From: Desulfurobacterium atlanticum
GTDB lineage: Bacteria > Aquificota > Aquificia > Desulfurobacteriales > Desulfurobacteriaceae
Length of the DNA stretch: 64,000 bases
Direction: 5' to 3'
Assembly (NCBI RefSeq): GCF_900188395.1
Contig: NZ_FZOB01000003.1
Coordinates: 132,418 to 196,417, forward strand
The first letter of the stretch is position 1. Each line of letters opens with the position of its first letter. The notes under the pieces were generated by a model. It searched no databases, was not told the DNA's origin, and saw only the letters and a list, made by a program, of their open reading frames with translations. The position numbers and the translations under genes are program-made. Shown here one piece after another: positions 32,441 through 41,751 of the stretch.

Positions 32441-34657
32441 ATGGCAAAAAGGCCAACGATTATCTGGACAAAAGTTGATGAGGCACCTGCGCTGGCAACC
32501 TATTCTTTACTGCCAATTGTAAAGGCTTTTACAAAACCAGCAGGTGTAGATGTAGAGCTTAGAGATATTTCTCTTGCTGGTAGAGTTCTTGCACAGTTTG
32601 GAATTGTTCCTGATGACCTTGCTTACCTTGGTGAGCTTGTGTGGAAACCAGAGGCTAATATAGTTAAACTTCCAAATATTTCTGCTTCTCTTCCACAGCT
32701 TCTTGATACAATAAAGGAGCTTCAATCTCAAGGTTACGATATTCCAGATTATCCTGAGAATCCTCAGACAGAAGAGGAGAAAGAGATAAAAGCCAAGTAT
32801 GACAGATGTATAGGTAGTGTTGTTAACCCAGTTTTAAGGCAGGGTAACTCTGACAGACGTATAGCTCCACCTGTTAAAGAGTATGCAAGGAAACATCCTC
32901 ACAGAATGGGAGAGGTTTCTCCAAAATCTGAAAGCTATGTTGCTCACATGAAAAGTGGAGATTTTTATGAGCATGAAAAATCTGTAACGCTCCGTAAAGA
33001 TACAAAATTAAGGTATGAGTTTGTTGATAAAGATGGCAATGTTACCGTTCTTAAAGAGATTGATGCCGGAATGGGTGATGTTATTGACGCTACATATATG
33101 AGCAGAAAGAGACTGAGAGAATTTTTTGATGAAGTTATAAACGATGCAAAAGAGAAGGACATTCTTTTCTCTCTTCACGTTAAAGCTACAATGATGAGGG
33201 TTTCTGACCCTGTAATTTTTGGTGATGCTATAAGAGTTTACTATAAAGAACTTTTTGAAAAGTTTGGGAAAGAGCTTGAAGAGATCGGTTTTGACCCTAA
33301 CAGGGGATTATCAGACCTTGAAAAAAGACTTTCAAAGCTTCCACCTGAAAAGCAGGAGGAGATCAAAAAGACAATAGAAGAGATTTATAAAAAGCAACCA
33401 AGACTCTATATGGTAGATTCAGATCAAGGTATTACAAACCTTCACAGGCCAAACGATGTGATTATTGATGCTTCTGTTCCTGCTGTTATTAAAAACGGCC
33501 TTAAAGGATGGGGTCCATCAGGAGAAACTGATGATTGTGTTATAACTATTCCAGACCGTTCCTACGCGACAATGTACAGTGAGATTGTTGAAGATATAAA
33601 GGTTCGCGGTCAGTTTGATCCTACAAAGGTTGGAACTGTTCAAAATGTCGGTCTTATGGCTATGAAAGCTGAGGAGTACGGTTCTCACGATAAAACTTTC
33701 TTCCCATCATCTGACGGCGTAATAAGAGTTGTTGATGAAGATGGAAATGTTCTTCTTGAGCATGAAGTTGAGCAGGGAGATATTTATAGAAGCTGCCATA
33801 CAAAAGATATTGCAATTCGTGACTGGGTTAAACTTGCTGTTAATAGGGCAAAAGAATCAGGATATCCAATAGTATTCTGGCTTGACTCTTTAAGAGCTCA
33901 CGACAGAGAGCTTATTGAAAAAGTTAAAGAAGAACTTCAAAAGTATGACCTTTCCGATGTTGAGTGGTACATAAAAGCTCCAAGAGAAGCTATGAAATTT
34001 ACACTTGAAAGATTTAGAAAAGGTGAAGGGACAATTGCTGTTACTGGAAACGTTCTAAGAGACTACCTTACAGACCTTTTCCCAATTATTGAGGTTGGAA
34101 CAAGTGCAAGGGCTCTCTCTATTGTTCCTGAGATTGCCGGTGGCGGTCTTTTTGAAACTGGTGCTGGTGGTTCTGCTCCTAAGCATGTTCAGCAGTTTGT
34201 TAAGGAAGGACATCTTAGATGGGATTCACTTGGAGAGTTTCTTGCTCTTGTAGAATCTTTAAAGCTTGCATACAAACAGGCTGGCGGAGATAACAAGAAA
34301 ATTCTTGTTGTTGCAGAGGCTCTTTCAAAAGCTGCAAGTAAATATCTTGATAACGATAAGACTCCTAAAAGAAAGGTTGGGCAGCTTGATACAAGAGGTA
34401 GCCACTACTGGCTTGCTCGTTACTGGGCTGAGGAGCTTGCTGCTCAAACAGAAGATGCAGAACTTGCAAAAATCTTTGAACCTGTAGCTGCTGCTCTTGT
34501 TGAGAATGAAGAGAAAATTCTTGGTGAGATTGATGCTACTCAAGGTAAGCCTCAGGATATCGGCGGATACTATAATCCTGACGATGCAAAGGCTGAAGCT
34601 GCAATGAGGCCAAGCAAAACTCTTAATGAAATTATTGACTCTCTTCTAAATGGATAA
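32441..34657 (+). CDS. icd: Monomeric NADP-dependent isocitrate dehydrogenase
   Basis: 738 residues, the size of the monomeric (type II) IDH family and unlike the roughly 400-residue dimeric type. Features are IIWTKVDEAPALATYSLLPIV at the N-terminus, NPVLRQGNSDRR, HPHRMG, a LHVKATMMRVSDPVIFG segment, NGLKGWGPSGETDDC and C-terminal LDTRGSHYWLARYWAEEL. In this organism it probably runs in the reductive direction, carboxylating 2-oxoglutarate to isocitrate, since ATP-citrate lyase genes follow. The SD is AGGAGGA. A terminator-like hairpin separates it from aclB. Confidence 0.95.
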   Translation: MAKRPTIIWTKVDEAPALATYSLLPIVKAFTKPAGVDVELRDISLAGRVLAQFGIVPDDLAYLGELVWKPEANIVKLPNISASLPQLLDTIKELQSQGYDIPDYPENPQTEEEKEIKAKYDRCIGSVVNPVLRQGNSDRRIAPPVKEYARKHPHRMGEVSPKSESYVAHMKSGDFYEHEKSVTLRKDTKLRYEFVDKDGNVTVLKEIDAGMGDVIDATYMSRKRLREFFDEVINDAKEKDILFSLHVKATMMRVSDPVIFGDAIRVYYKELFEKFGKELEEIGFDPNRGLSDLEKRLSKLPPEKQEEIKKTIEEIYKKQPRLYMVDSDQGITNLHRPNDVIIDASVPAVIKNGLKGWGPSGETDDCVITIPDRSYATMYSEIVEDIKVRGQFDPTKVGTVQNVGLMAMKAEEYGSHDKTFFPSSDGVIRVVDEDGNVLLEHEVEQGDIYRSCHTKDIAIRDWVKLAVNRAKESGYPIVFWLDSLRAHDRELIEKVKEELQKYDLSDVEWYIKAPREAMKFTLERFRKGEGTIAVTGNVLRDYLTDLFPIIEVGTSARALSIVPEIAGGGLFETGAGGSAPKHVQQFVKEGHLRWDSLGEFLALVESLKLAYKQAGGDNKKILVVAEALSKAASKYLDNDKTPKRKVGQLDTRGSHYWLARYWAEELAAQTEDAELAKIFEPVAAALVENEEKILGEIDATQGKPQDIGGYYNPDDAKAEAAMRPSKTLNEIIDSLLNG

Positions 34658-34700
34658 GTTTGTGGAGAGAAAAGATGTTAAAAATTTGATAATATACGGG

Positions 34701-34730
34701 GGTGCGCTTTTAGGGCGCACCTCTTTGATT
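34701..34730 (+). terminator. Hairpin between idh and aclB
   Basis: GGTGCGC / GCGCACC, a 7-base stem with a seven-base loop, followed by TCTTTGATTTT. Likely an intrinsic terminator or attenuator that reduces read-through from idh into aclB. Confidence 0.65.
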
Positions 34731-34757
34731 TTAAAGAACTTCTAAGGAGGAAACAGT

Positions 34758-36053
34758 ATGGCTCAGAGGGCGATTAGAGAGTATGATGCCAAAAGAATGC
34801 TTTTTAACCACTGGTCTGAATACTTTGATGGAGATTTTAAGTATGACTTTAAATCTGTTTTAATTACTCCAGAGACAGACCTTGATAAACTTCCAGAACA
34901 CCATCCGTGGCTTTTACACATGCCTCTTGTTGCAAAACCTGACATGCTTTTTGGTAAAAGGGGTAAGCTTGGTCTTGTTCTTTATAAAAAGGAGAAACCG
35001 GGAGATGTTACATGGGAAGATGTAAAGAAATGGATAAAGGAAAAAATGTCTGAACCGGTAACAATTAAAGGACAGACAGGTTATCTTACCCATTTTATTG
35101 TTGAACCTTTTATTCCTCACGATGAAGAGTATTACATAGCTATGACTATGGAAAGGGAAGGAGACAAGATATTTATGTCTGCCCATGGTGGTATAGATGT
35201 TGAAGAAAACTGGGATAAAGTTGTTGAAGTCTTCATTCCCGCTCTTGCGACAGATGATGAAATTAAAAAGCTTATAAGAGAGAATGTACCTGCTGATATA
35301 AAAGATAAAGATAAATATGCAAACTTTGTTGAAAAACTTTACAACTTCTTTAGAGACCTACACTTCACATATCTTGAAATCAACCCCCTTGCAATGACGG
35401 GAACTCAGGTATATCCGCTTGATTTTGTTGCAAGACTTGATGACACAGCTCAATTTGTTGCAGGAAGAAAGTGGGGAGATATTGAGTTTCCGGCAGGATT
35501 TGGTGGAGAGCTCAGCCCTGAAGAAAAGTATATTAAAGAGATGGATGAGAAATCCGGTGCATCTTTAAAACTTACAATTTTAAATCCTGAAGGAAGAATC
35601 TGGACCCTTGTTGCTGGTGGTGGAGCGTCTGTTGTTTATGCTGATACCATTGCTGACCTTGGATATGTTAATGAGCTCGCAAACTACGGTGAGTATTCTG
35701 GTAACCCTTCAAGAACAGAAACAAGGGAATATGTTAAGACCGTATTTGACCTTATGACAAGAAACAAGCATCCAGAAGGAAAGCCGAAGATTCTTATTAT
35801 CGGTGGTGCTATTGCTAACTTTACAGATGTTGCTAAAACATTTGCCGGGATAATTGATGCTATGCAGGAGTATGCGGATAAGCTAAGAGATGTTGGTGTT
35901 AGAATCTATGTAAGACGCGGTGGTCCAAACTATGAGCTTGGACTAAAGCAGATTAAAGAAGCTGCTGAGAAATTAGGCCTTCCGATAGAGGTTTATGGAC
36001 CAGAAACTCATATCACAGCCATTGTTAGTAAAGCATTAACAGACAATAAGTAA
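34758..36053 (+). CDS. aclB: ATP-citrate lyase small (beta) subunit
   Basis: 431 residues. The ATP-grasp half is like succinyl-CoA synthetase beta (AIREYDAKRMLFNHW, LVAKPDMLFGKRGKLGLV, YLEINPLAM). The C-terminal half binds citrate and CoA (GGGASVVYADTIADLG, NYGEYSGNPSRTETREYVKTVFDLM, IIGGAIANFTDVAKTF). With aclA it cleaves citrate to acetyl-CoA and oxaloacetate, the key step of the reductive TCA cycle. It is 19 bases from aclA, with an AAGGAGG site before each gene. Confidence 0.94.
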   Translation: MAQRAIREYDAKRMLFNHWSEYFDGDFKYDFKSVLITPETDLDKLPEHHPWLLHMPLVAKPDMLFGKRGKLGLVLYKKEKPGDVTWEDVKKWIKEKMSEPVTIKGQTGYLTHFIVEPFIPHDEEYYIAMTMEREGDKIFMSAHGGIDVEENWDKVVEVFIPALATDDEIKKLIRENVPADIKDKDKYANFVEKLYNFFRDLHFTYLEINPLAMTGTQVYPLDFVARLDDTAQFVAGRKWGDIEFPAGFGGELSPEEKYIKEMDEKSGASLKLTILNPEGRIWTLVAGGGASVVYADTIADLGYVNELANYGEYSGNPSRTETREYVKTVFDLMTRNKHPEGKPKILIIGGAIANFTDVAKTFAGIIDAMQEYADKLRDVGVRIYVRRGGPNYELGLKQIKEAAEKLGLPIEVYGPETHITAIVSKALTDNK

Positions 36054-36072
36054 CTTTAAAGGAGGGAATAGA

Positions 36073-37923
36073 ATGGCAAAGCCTGATTACATTCTTTTTG
36101 ATAGAGACACAAAAGCTATTTTCTGGAACTTAAACAGAAATGCGATTCAGAGGATGCTTGATTACGATTTTCTTGTTGGTAGGAGTCCAAGTATCACAGC
36201 TATAGTAGCTCCAACACAGAACAGGAAATTTGAAAAGTTTTTCCACGGCACAAAAGAGATTATGATTCCTATTTATAAATCAACAACAGAAGCTGCTCAG
36301 GCTCATCCGGAAGCTGATGTTCTTGTAAACTTTGCTTCATTTAGAACAGCCTACAATGTGACAATAGAAGCCATCAATATTCCTACAATAAGAACAATAG
36401 CCATCACTGCAGAGGGTATTCCTGAAAGATTTGCAAGGGATATGGCTCTCAAGGCAAGAAAGGCAGGTAAAGTTATTATAGGACCTGCTACTGTTGGTGG
36501 TATAGCAGCTGGAGCATTTAGAATAGGTAATGCAGGTGGAACTATCGAAAATATTGTTAAATCAAAGCTTCACAGACCTGGTTCTGTTGGTCTTGTAACC
36601 CGTTCAGGCGGTCTTTTCAATGAGCTTTCAAATGTTATAGCAAGGAATGCTGACGGTATAGTTGAAGGAATTGCAATCGGTGGAGATAGATTCCCGGGCT
36701 CTGACTTCCTTGATCATCTTATAAGATTCCAGAAAAACCCACAGGTTAAGTTTATGATTATGCTTGGTGAGCTTGGTGGTGATCTTGAGTACAGGGTTGT
36801 TGAAGCATTAAAAGATGGAATTATCACAAAACCTCTTATTGCATGGTGTATAGGTACAATATCAAAGCACTTTGCCGGAGAAGTTCAGTTTGGTCATGCT
36901 GGTGCTAAAGCCGGTGCTGATATGGAAACAGCTGATGCTAAAAATGCTGCTCTTCGTGCTGCTGGTGCACTTGTTCCAAACTCTTTTGATGAGTTTCCAG
37001 AGCTTATTAAAGGAGTTTATGAAGATCTTAAAGCTAAAGGTCTTATCGGGGAAATTGAAGAGCCTGAGATTCCTGAAATTCCTGAAGATTATGCGAAACT
37101 TGTTAAAGCTGGAAAGGTTAGAAAGCCGACAAACTTTATCTGTACAATTTCAGATGATAGAGGCGAGGAAGCTACATACTGTGGTGTACCTATAAGTGAA
37201 GTTGTAGAAAGAGATTTCTCCATTGCTGATGTTATAGGTCTTCTTTGGTTTAAGAAGAAGTTTCCGCAGTGGGCTTCCAAATTTATAGATATGGTTATTA
37301 AAGTTGTTGCTGATCATGGTCCCTGTGTTTCCGGTGCTCACAACGCTAAAGTAACTGCAAGGGCTGGTAAGGATTTAATGTCAGCACTTGCTACAGGTAT
37401 TTTGACAATAGGACCAAGGTTTGGTGGTGCTATTGATGGTGCTGCTAAATACTTTAAGTTTGCAAAAGAGCAGGGAATGGATCCGTTTGAGTTTGTTGAT
37501 TACATGAAAAATGTTGAAAAGATACCTATTCCAGGTATCGGACACAGAATTAAATCAACAAAGAACCCTGATAAAAGGGTAGAGCTCCTTAAAAACTTTG
37601 CAAAAGAGAATTTCCCATCAACTGAACTTCTTGATTATGCTCTTGAGGTTGAGAAGGTTACCACATCTAAAAAAGAGAATCTCATTCTTAACGTTGATGG
37701 AACAATAGGTGTTCTTCTTGTTGATATGTTCAGGAATCTTGGATATTCAGATTCTGAAATAGATGAGCTTATTAATGCTGGTGCTTTCAACGCTTTCTTC
37801 GTTCTTGGAAGGTCTATCGGGTTTATAGGTCATATTCTTGATGAGAAAAGGCTTGCAATGCCTCTTTACAGACATCCTATGGATGATGTTCTTTACGATG
37901 TTAAAAGACCTGAAGGATTATAA
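36073..37923 (+). CDS. aclA: ATP-citrate lyase large (alpha) subunit
   Basis: 616 residues. The N-terminal CoA-binding and ligase region shows GPATVGGIAAGAFRIGNAGG, RPGSVGLVTRSGGLFNEL and the phospho-His loop VQFGHAGAKAG. The C-terminal citrate-synthase-like lyase domain has VADHGPCVSGAHNAKVTARAGKDLMSALATG, GPRFGGAIDGAAKYF, IPGIGHRIKSTKNPDKRV and NVDGTIG. Together with AclB it is a complete lyase, so the citryl-CoA synthetase/lyase two-step route need not be assumed. A strong terminator follows. Confidence 0.95.
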   Translation: MAKPDYILFDRDTKAIFWNLNRNAIQRMLDYDFLVGRSPSITAIVAPTQNRKFEKFFHGTKEIMIPIYKSTTEAAQAHPEADVLVNFASFRTAYNVTIEAINIPTIRTIAITAEGIPERFARDMALKARKAGKVIIGPATVGGIAAGAFRIGNAGGTIENIVKSKLHRPGSVGLVTRSGGLFNELSNVIARNADGIVEGIAIGGDRFPGSDFLDHLIRFQKNPQVKFMIMLGELGGDLEYRVVEALKDGIITKPLIAWCIGTISKHFAGEVQFGHAGAKAGADMETADAKNAALRAAGALVPNSFDEFPELIKGVYEDLKAKGLIGEIEEPEIPEIPEDYAKLVKAGKVRKPTNFICTISDDRGEEATYCGVPISEVVERDFSIADVIGLLWFKKKFPQWASKFIDMVIKVVADHGPCVSGAHNAKVTARAGKDLMSALATGILTIGPRFGGAIDGAAKYFKFAKEQGMDPFEFVDYMKNVEKIPIPGIGHRIKSTKNPDKRVELLKNFAKENFPSTELLDYALEVEKVTTSKKENLILNVDGTIGVLLVDMFRNLGYSDSEIDELINAGAFNAFFVLGRSIGFIGHILDEKRLAMPLYRHPMDDVLYDVKRPEGL

Positions 37924-37952
37924 AATTTGTTCTTTGTTGACTTTAGAAGATG

Positions 37953-37981
37953 AAAGGGGGCTGTAAAGCCCCCTTTTTTTA
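37953..37981 (+). terminator. Intrinsic terminator of aclB-aclA
   Basis: AAAGGGGGCT / AGCCCCCTTT, a 10-base perfect stem with GTAA loop, followed by a run of T. Confidence 0.92.
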
Positions 37982-38065
37982 TTTATCAAAAATTTAAAGA
38001 AAAAGTTAATGGAAATTTTTGTTTATTTTGCCCCTTGGCACTTTACTAATCAAAAACTTACATTT

Positions 38066-38107
38066 TAATTGAAAATTACTTGCAATTACCTCATATTGAT
38101 ATATATT
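38066..38107 (+). promoter_or_regulatory. Promoter and dyad upstream of peroxiredoxin
   Basis: TTGCAA (38080-38085) and TATATT (38102-38107) are 16 bases apart. TAATTG-N11-CAATTA (38066-38088) is an inverted repeat overlapping the -35 element, a possible operator for redox or metal control. No regulator can be named. Confidence 0.35.
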
Positions 38108-38148
38108 TATATACGACGAAAAAAAATAACAACCGAAAGGAGGTTGAA

Positions 38149-38811
38149 ATGGAAGAAAGAAAGGGAATGCCACTTCTTGGTGATAAGTTTCCTGAGCTTG
38201 AAGTTGTTACAACACATGGTCCTATGAAGTTGCCAGAAGCTTTTAAAGGTAAGTGGTTTGTACTTTTTAGCCATCCAGCTGACTTTACACCAGTTTGTAC
38301 AACTGAGTTTGTGGCTTTTCAAAAGAAAATGGATGAGTTTAAAAAGCTTAACTGTGAACTTATAGGTCTTAGTATTGACCAGGTTTTCTCTCACATCAAG
38401 TGGGAAGAGTGGATTGAAGAAAAGCTTGGAGTTAAGATTGAATTTCCAATAATTGCTGATAATGTGGGAAATGTGTCAAAAGAGCTCGGGCTTATCCATC
38501 CGGGTAAAGGTTCAACAACTGTAAGGGCTGTGTTTATCGTTGATCCAGAGGGTGTTATAAGACTTATTATCTACTATCCACAGGAGTTTGGAAGAAATAT
38601 AGATGAGATCGTAAGGGCTGTTAAGGGACTTCAGGTTTCTGATGCAAATGGTGTTGCTCTTCCGGCAAACTGGCCAAATAACGATCTTATCGGCGATAAA
38701 GTTATAGTTCCACCAGCAACTGATGTTAAGACTGCAAAAGAGAGACTTGAGCAGGCAGAAAAGGGTGAAATTGAGTGCTTTGACTGGTGGCTATGTTGCA
38801 AAAAGTTATAA
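38149..38811 (+). CDS. Prx6-type peroxiredoxin
   Basis: 220 residues from the ATG at 38149, which has an AAAGGAGGT site; the open frame from 38080 is not supported. The peroxidatic motif is [29 protein letters not shown] and the C-terminal [29 protein letters not shown] follow. The C-terminal Cys cluster resembles the resolving Cys of the Aeropyrum thioredoxin peroxidase. The enzyme reduces hydrogen peroxide and alkyl peroxides in the cytoplasm. It stands alone between two terminators. Confidence 0.93.
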   Translation: MEERKGMPLLGDKFPELEVVTTHGPMKLPEAFKGKWFVLFSHPADFTPVCTTEFVAFQKKMDEFKKLNCELIGLSIDQVFSHIKWEEWIEEKLGVKIEFPIIADNVGNVSKELGLIHPGKGSTTVRAVFIVDPEGVIRLIIYYPQEFGRNIDEIVRAVKGLQVSDANGVALPANWPNNDLIGDKVIVPPATDVKTAKERLEQAEKGEIECFDWWLCCKKL

Positions 38812-38824
38812 ATAAAAATTGATA

Positions 38825-38844
38825 AGGGGGATTAATCTCCCCCT
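38825..38844. terminator. Bidirectional terminator between prx and hldA
   Basis: AGGGGGA / TCCCCCT stem with a six-base loop, with A/T-rich flanks on both sides. It covers the stop codon of the convergent kinase gene. Confidence 0.75.
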
Positions 38845-39791
38845 ATTTCGTTTAACAGTTCTTCAGGTGTAACAACGGCTGTTCCAAGTTTCCCTACAAC
38901 AATTCCCCCTGCGATGTTTGCAATCTCTGTTGCTTCTTTAACCGTTGCTCCGGCAGTTAGTGAAAGAGTAAATACACTTATAACTGTATCTCCTGCTCCT
39001 GTAACGTCAAATACCTGCTTTGCTTTTGCAGGTACGTGGTATTTAACATCTTTTCCTATAAGGCTCATTCCTTTTTCACTGCGGGTTATAAGTGCGTAAT
39101 TGCATTTAAATTTTTCTATTATGAGTTTGCCGGCTTCTTCACTGTCTTTATCTGTTTCTGGATATATACCGACTGCCTGACAGGTTTCTTTTTTATTTGG
39201 TGTCATTGCTGTGATATTTCTGTATATTGGAAAGTTTCTCTCTTTAGGGTCAAGAGTTATTGGTATATCCTGTTTTTTCACTTTTTCTGTATATTTAAAA
39301 AGTTCTTCTGTTATAACACCTTTACCGTAATCTGAGATTATTATTCCGTCAAAGTTTTCAAAATTATCTAAAAAAGTTTCTATCACCTTTTTTAATGTGC
39401 TGCCTGTAAGGTACTCTTTTGATTCCCAGTCAACCCTTAAAAGTTGTTGTGCTCCAGCTATTATTCTCGTTTTAACCGTTGTAGGTCTATTAAAATCTTC
39501 TATTATGAACGAAGTATCTACTTTGTTACTTTTAAGAAGATTTTTTAAAATAGAACCTCTATCATCATCACCAACCACTCCAAGCATTGCTACTTCTGCA
39601 CCAAGAGAAACTAAGTTGGCTGCTACGTTTGCCGCTCCCCCCGGTTTTATGTCTGTTTTTGCTGCTTCTACAACGGGGACAGGTGCTTCGGGAGATATTC
39701 TTTCAACTTTTCCAAAAATATATTCATCTATCATAAGGTCGCCGATAACAAGAATTTTTTTATTTTGAAAATTTTTTATTATTTTTTTCAT
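38832..39791 (-). CDS. hldA: D-glycero-beta-D-manno-heptose-7-phosphate kinase
   Basis: 319 residues from the ATG at 39791 with GGAGG upstream; the frame reading from 39890 runs out of the tRNA-Leu gene and is an artefact. PfkB-type kinase: LVIGDLMIDEYIFGKVERISPEAPVPVVE, KPGGAANVAANLVSLGAEVAMLG, DYGKGVI and the C-terminal DVTGAGDTVISVFTLSL with catalytic Asp. It is the kinase half of HldE (RfaE1) for LPS inner-core heptose. The nucleotidyltransferase half is absent and must be a separate gene. Confidence 0.9.
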   Translation of the reverse strand: MKKIIKNFQNKKILVIGDLMIDEYIFGKVERISPEAPVPVVEAAKTDIKPGGAANVAANLVSLGAEVAMLGVVGDDDRGSILKNLLKSNKVDTSFIIEDFNRPTTVKTRIIAGAQQLLRVDWESKEYLTGSTLKKVIETFLDNFENFDGIIISDYGKGVITEELFKYTEKVKKQDIPITLDPKERNFPIYRNITAMTPNKKETCQAVGIYPETDKDSEEAGKLIIEKFKCNYALITRSEKGMSLIGKDVKYHVPAKAKQVFDVTGAGDTVISVFTLSLTAGATVKEATEIANIAGGIVVGKLGTAVVTPEELLNEIGGD

Positions 39792-39860
39792 TGAACCTCC
39801 GCAAAGAAGTGATAGGAGAATGATACCAGATAGATGACTGATTTGCGGAGAGAAATCTGA

Positions 39861-39947
39861 TGGTGCGGGAGGCGGGATTTGAACCCGCACGCCCGTAAGG
39901 GCACTGCCCCCTCAAGACAGCGCGTCTGCCGATTCCGCCACTCCCGC
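39861..39947 (-). tRNA. tRNA-Leu (anticodon GAG)
   Basis: An 87-base class II tRNA on the minus strand with encoded CCA. Acceptor GCGGGAG / CTCCCGC, anticodon arm CTGTC-TTGAGGG-GGCAG (anticodon GAG), a long variable arm (TGCCCTTACGGGCG) and T arm CGGGTTCAAATCCCG. Confidence 0.95.
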
Positions 39948-39990
39948 AGAACCTGCGTAGCAACTAATATAGGCTTACGATTCTCCTGTG

Positions 39991-41133
39991 TCAAGGAGTA
40001 TCTATCAAATTTTCAACAATAATTCTTATATCTTTTTCTGCAGGTATTCTTGGAAGGTTTCCCATAAGGAATCTTTTTGCCATGGCAAGGGAAACAAAGT
40101 TTCCTATATCACTCTCTGAAACGCCGAAAGAGCGTAAACTTTCAGGTTTTCCAAGGAATTTCAAAAAGCTTTCGATTTCTGATAAAACAGTTTCAAAATT
40201 TTCTGTTTTAAAACCGAAAGCTTTACCGATTTCAACAATCTCTCTTTCGGCTGCCAGTCCGTAAAATTTTAAGACAGGAACAAGAAACATGGCGATTGCA
40301 AGTCCGTGAGGAACATCGTACATAACTCCTAAAATGTGTGCAAGGGTGTGAACGAGTCCTGCACCAGCATCAGTTATCGCCATTCCACCAAAGAGACTGC
40401 CAAGCATTACCTTCTCTCTTGCTTCTATATCTTTTGGATTTCCGTATGCACGGGGAAGATACTGACCGATAAGTTTTATTCCTTCAAGTGAATAAAGTTT
40501 TGATATGGGTGTTGCTCTTTTTGAAACGAACGCTTCTATACAGTGGCTTAAAGCGTCTATTCCGGTGTTTGCTGTAACGTGTTGTGGCATTGTTACTGTT
40601 AGTTCAGGGTCATCGATGGAAAGAACAGGAAATATGTAACTGCTTATTATAGGTGCTTTTTTCCACTCTTTTTTGTTTGTTAAAACTGCGTAAGGAGTAA
40701 CTTCTGAACCTGAGCCTGATGTTGTTGGAACTGCAACGATTGGTACGGTGGGGTTTTTGAAGCATTCAGGTACCCCTATAAACTCTTCTATCTCTCCTTC
40801 ATTTTTCAGTGCTCCTGCTACGACTTTTGCAAGGTCAAGGACGCTTCCTCCTCCTATTGCAATAATGGCGGTAGGATTGAACTGTTGAAGTTTGCTTTTA
40901 AACTCTTTGGCTGTTTCTACAGAAGGGTCCTGCGGTACACCGCTGAAAACCTCTACAGTTTCAAACTGCTTTTTTAAGTAGTCAATGTACCCGTTCTTTA
41001 TGGCGGATTTTCCGCAAATGATGGCAATTTTATCTGTATCAATTTTTAGCTGTTCTATCTCCTCTTTAATTTTTAAAAACGTTTTTCTTCCGAAAACGGT
41101 TTTTGTAGGCATAAAATGTTTAAATACTTTCAT
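39991..41133 (-). CDS. Iron-containing alcohol dehydrogenase
   Basis: 380 residues of the group III family. NAD(P)-binding AIGGGSVLDLAKVVAG and VPTTSGSGSEVTPYAV are followed by the metal-binding GIDALSHCIEAFVSKRATP and AGLVHTLAHILGVMYDVPHGLAIAMFLVPVLKFY, with iron-ligand His residues. It interconverts alcohols and aldehydes or ketones; the physiological substrate is not evident. It lies 12 bases after the LysE-type gene on the same strand. Confidence 0.9.
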   Translation of the reverse strand: MKVFKHFMPTKTVFGRKTFLKIKEEIEQLKIDTDKIAIICGKSAIKNGYIDYLKKQFETVEVFSGVPQDPSVETAKEFKSKLQQFNPTAIIAIGGGSVLDLAKVVAGALKNEGEIEEFIGVPECFKNPTVPIVAVPTTSGSGSEVTPYAVLTNKKEWKKAPIISSYIFPVLSIDDPELTVTMPQHVTANTGIDALSHCIEAFVSKRATPISKLYSLEGIKLIGQYLPRAYGNPKDIEAREKVMLGSLFGGMAITDAGAGLVHTLAHILGVMYDVPHGLAIAMFLVPVLKFYGLAAEREIVEIGKAFGFKTENFETVLSEIESFLKFLGKPESLRSFGVSESDIGNFVSLAMAKRFLMGNLPRIPAEKDIRIIVENLIDTP

Positions 41134-41145
41134 TTTTCTCCCCTT

Positions 41146-41751
41146 TTATCCTTTTAACAGTTCGTATGTTCCAAGAAAAATCAGGACAAAATTTGCAATT
41201 ACGGTTATCTCTTTTTCAAAGCTCTGAAGCTTTGGTAATACCCTTTTGTTTCCAAATATAAGTGCTACAACGTTCCACATGACAAAACTTGTTATTACTA
41301 TTTCAAAGCCGAATAAAAATTTTACTGGAATAGATGTTTCTGGAGGTATAAGCTGGGTAAAAACTCCAAGTAAAATCAAGGGAAGTTTAGGGTTTAAAAT
41401 GTTGCAGAAAAATCCCTCTTTTATGCTGTTAAACTGCTTTTCTGTTTTTTCTATTTTTATCCCTGAAGCTTTTTTTATACTTAAAAGTCCTGAAATGCCT
41501 ATATAGATGATGTATAGTGCTCCTATAGTTTTTACGATTTTAAAAAGCAGCGGGTTTTGTGAAAGTATGGCTATCCCAAGGATGGCTGTGGTTGTGTGGA
41601 TGGTAAGTCCTGCAGTTATTCCAAGGTTTGTAGAAAATCCCTCTTTAAAGCCTCCGTTTATGGTGTTTCTTAAAACGAGGACAAAATCTGGCCCCGGTGT
41701 AAGAAGAAGAAGAGTCCAGATTACGAACAAAGATATGGCCGTTTCTATCAT
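41146..41751 (-). CDS. LysE/RhtB-family amino acid exporter
   Basis: 201 residues with about six TM segments. The family signature is LLTPGPDFVLVLRNTINGGFKEGFSTNLGITAGLTIHTTTAILGIA near the N-terminus, followed by LKNPKLPLILLG-like NPKLPLILLGVFTQ. It probably exports an amino acid or related metabolite; the substrate is unknown. Its start overlaps the HAD gene stop by 4 bases. Confidence 0.85.
   Translation of the reverse strand: MIETAISLFVIWTLLLLTPGPDFVLVLRNTINGGFKEGFSTNLGITAGLTIHTTTAILGIAILSQNPLLFKIVKTIGALYIIYIGISGLLSIKKASGIKIEKTEKQFNSIKEGFFCNILNPKLPLILLGVFTQLIPPETSIPVKFLFGFEIVITSFVMWNVVALIFGNKRVLPKLQSFEKEITVIANFVLIFLGTYELLKG

Noticed and set aside
36073-37923. Citryl-CoA synthetase/citryl-CoA lyase two-step route
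   Set aside because: The protein joins the ligase and the citrate-synthase-like lyase domain in one chain, as in ATP-citrate lyase.
39760-39994. Two overlapping minus-strand open frames and a long N-terminal extension of the heptose kinase
   Set aside because: All three read through the tRNA-Leu gene; the LRACGFKSRLPHH and VQIPPPAP peptides are typical artefacts of tRNA sequence.
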